Below the pieces are notes generated by a model. The model made no database searches. It had not been told where the DNA came from and saw nothing but the letters and a program-made list of their open reading frames with translations. The position numbers and the translations under genes were made by a program. A stretch of 64,000 nucleotides of DNA from Afipia birgiae 34632 (GTDB taxonomy: Bacteria; Pseudomonadota; Alphaproteobacteria; Rhizobiales; Xanthobacteraceae): NCBI RefSeq assembly GCF_000308295.2, contig NZ_HG326654.1, positions 291,084-355,083 on the forward strand, given 5' to 3'. Positions 62,596-64,000 of the stretch are shown here, piece after piece (the stretch's first letter is position 1; the number at the start of each line of letters is the position of its first letter).

Positions 62596-63540
62596 CTATC
62601 CAATCGTCCTGAGCCAATTTCCGATTTCGCGCATTGCGTCATTCGCTTTCGGGAGCAGCTTACCCATGGTGATGAATCCATGGAATTGACCGGGATATGT
62701 CCGGTGCATCACCGGCACACCTGCATCCTTAAGGCGCTTTCCAAACTCATCGCCTTCGTCCCTCAGAGGATCGGCGCCTGCCGTCAACACAAACGCAGGT
62801 GGCAATCCTACGAGATTTTCCGCTCGCGCTGGAGATGCCCGCCAGTCGTCGATTCCGGTGGCGCCGTTGAGATAGTGATCGCGAAACCACCGGATCGCTG
62901 AATGCGTCAGCAATGCGCTGGTCTCGGGCTCGCTATGCGAAGGGTGCGTCATCGCAAAATCGGTCGCCGGATAGATCAGGACCTGACCTGCAATTTTCGG
63001 CCCCGCAGCCCGTGCATTGATTGATACAACGGCCGCAAGGTTGCCGCCTGCGCTATCGCCGCCCACGAGCAACCGCGCGGCATCGATCCCCAGTGAGAGA
63101 GCATTGTTCGAAATCCATTCCGTCGCGGCAATCGCGTCATCGACCGCCGCCGGAAACCGATGCTCAGGCGCCAGTCGATAGTCTACCGAGACCACAATGA
63201 GTTGACCTTCATGGGCCAACGTTCGGCAAACCACGTCATGCGAGTCGAGATCGCCGATCACCCAGCCGCCGCCATGGAAGAAGACCAGACACGGCGCGAG
63301 GCCGTCGGTCTGTCGCAGCTTCAATGGTTTGTAGAGCCGTGCGGGAATTGGTCCGGCCGGCCCCGGTATCGTCAAGGATTCCGTTGAAGCAATTTGAGGC
63401 GGCTCAGGATTGGAGACGACACGACCTGCCAAATACATCTGGCGGGCCTCCACCGGTGACAGCGTTTCATACGGCGGACGTCCAGCCTCACGAAAGGCAT
63501 GGAGAACGGCGGCGGCATCGGGATCGAGTGTAACTGGCAT
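62596..63540 (-). CDS. HSL-family alpha/beta hydrolase (carboxylesterase)
   Basis: 314 residues from ATG 63540, which has a strong GGGGAGG site upstream. The oxyanion motif HGGGW (VFFHGGGWVIGDLDSHD) is near residue 88, the nucleophile elbow GDSAGGNLAAV near 160, catalytic Asp in TAGADPLRDEGDEF near 255 and His in YPGQFHGFITMG near 285. All are those of the hormone-sensitive lipase family. It hydrolyses short acyl esters in the cytoplasm. Its stop directly abuts the broken amidase, so it was probably juxtaposed by a deletion that removed the amidase 5' end. Confidence 0.92.
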   Translation of the reverse strand: MPVTLDPDAAAVLHAFREAGRPPYETLSPVEARQMYLAGRVVSNPEPPQIASTESLTIPGPAGPIPARLYKPLKLRQTDGLAPCLVFFHGGGWVIGDLDSHDVVCRTLAHEGQLIVVSVDYRLAPEHRFPAAVDDAIAATEWISNNALSLGIDAARLLVGGDSAGGNLAAVVSINARAAGPKIAGQVLIYPATDFAMTHPSHSEPETSALLTHSAIRWFRDHYLNGATGIDDWRASPARAENLVGLPPAFVLTAGADPLRDEGDEFGKRLKDAGVPVMHRTYPGQFHGFITMGKLLPKANDAMREIGNWLRTIG

Positions 63541-63651
63541 GATCCTCCCCAAGATTCCTGCGGGCGTTGTGACCGTCTTTCCGGGAATTGTTAACCCGCG
63601 ATTTGGCTGCTGTCGACGCTGCCGGGCAGAATACCCAATCAGCCGATACCG

Positions 63652-63691
63652 CAAAAAGAAGACGGCGCTGCACGCGAGGTGCAGCGCCGTC
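63652..63691 (-). terminator. Intrinsic terminator for the gene entering from the right edge
   Basis: GACGGCGCTGCAC (63661-63673) pairs perfectly with GTGCAGCGCCGTC (63679-63691), loop of 5. On the minus strand the stem is followed by a T-rich run complementary to AAAAAGAA at 63653-63660. It ends the gene whose stop is at 63785. Confidence 0.88.
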
Positions 63692-63784
63692 GGTAATTCG
63701 TGAACTGGTTTGATATCTGCTCTTTTGGCGACCGACTAGGCCGACCCTGTTCAAGGGTGACGCCGTAAGAACGTAGACCCAGGT

Positions 63785-64000
63785 TCAAACCTCGATCACA
63801 CGCTCCGTATGAATGCGGCGGCAATCCATTTCATACTCAAGATCCTGTACCGGAGGCCGGTTCAAGTGCCATGTCAGGCCCTGCCGGAAAATGCCCCGCT
63901 TGCCGAGTTCGCTTTCGATAAACGGGAAGATATCGTGGACGGTGTAAAGCTGCGTCGCCGTGAGCTGGCTCCAGTCACCACCGAACGCACCCATGCGCCG
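63785..64000 (-). CDS. 3' end of an unrecognised gene (cut by the window edge)
   Basis: The last 71 codons of a minus-strand gene whose start lies beyond 64000. The visible part includes LTATQLYTVHDIFPFIESEL, FRQGLTWHLNRPPVQDLEYE and ends RRIHTERVIEV. The Trp-, Pro- and acid-rich composition and a good terminator downstream indicate a real gene. I do not recognise the family from this fragment. Confidence 0.6.
   Translation of the reverse strand, partial: RRMGAFGGDWSQLTATQLYTVHDIFPFIESELGKRGIFRQGLTWHLNRPPVQDLEYEMDCRRIHTERVIEV

Overview
The window looks like chromosome of a GC-rich alphaproteobacterium of the order Hyphomicrobiales, most likely in the Bradyrhizobium / Rhodopseudomonas / Afipia group. 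The evidence is a fused transaldolase-glucose-6-phosphate isomerase, an HWE-type histidine kinase, a giant apolipoprotein-like polar-growth protein, palindromic repeats of the kind common in that family, and general codon use. No rRNA, tRNA, CRISPR array, phage or complete insertion sequence was seen.

Layout. 0-12 kb is housekeeping and signalling: phosphohistidine phosphatase, universal stress protein, membrane proteins, SGNH hydrolase, HWE kinase, ferredoxin-NADP reductase, thioesterase, AraC regulator, 2Fe-2S ferredoxin and Hpt protein. It also holds a decayed DUF892 ferritin-like pseudogene and two tandem palindromes. 12-18 kb is a 1700-residue membrane protein built of 11-residue repeats, resembling GPR/RgsE, followed by an exported protein. 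18.3-19.1 kb is a patch of interspersed repeats without a gene. 19.1-24.1 kb is a sulfur-redox island: SoxW-, SoxV(CcdA)-, SoxS- and SoxR/SqrR-like genes, two YeeE/YedE transporters and an exported DsrE protein, with no sox structural genes. 24.4-36.3 kb is carbon metabolism: tal-pgi, HIBADH-family dehydrogenase, aldehyde dehydrogenase with LysR regulator, two acyl-CoA dehydrogenases with an enoyl-CoA hydratase, and a Wzz/GumC-like protein. 36.5-44.2 kb is a probable glycerol-3-phosphate or phosphate-ester uptake locus: a Ugp-like ABC operon ending in an endonuclease/exonuclease/phosphatase-fold hydrolase, a divergent GlpR-like regulator with a matching operator, and a Na/Pi cotransporter.

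45-61 kb is the most interesting part: a nicotinate catabolic island combining two pathways usually described separately. NicAB (a Mo-hydroxylase with a tri-heme cytochrome tail, as in aerobic Pseudomonas) would make 6-hydroxynicotinate. 6-hydroxynicotinate reductase and enamidase, known from the fermenter Eubacterium barkeri, would then reduce and open the ring. Around them are two DUF1185 paralogues, a UPF0280 (ApbE-like) protein, a Liv-type ABC importer, a MarR regulator, a ferredoxin-NADP reductase and nicotinate phosphoribosyltransferase. Three copies of a 14-bp palindrome (consensus near GTTYGTAYACRAAC) lie in the two divergent promoter regions of this island and suggest one regulon.

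61-64 kb is eroding: a frameshifted GntR regulator, an intact AtzH-like gene beside the remnant of an AtzE-like amidase, an HSL-family esterase, and the 3' end of an unrecognised gene running off the window.
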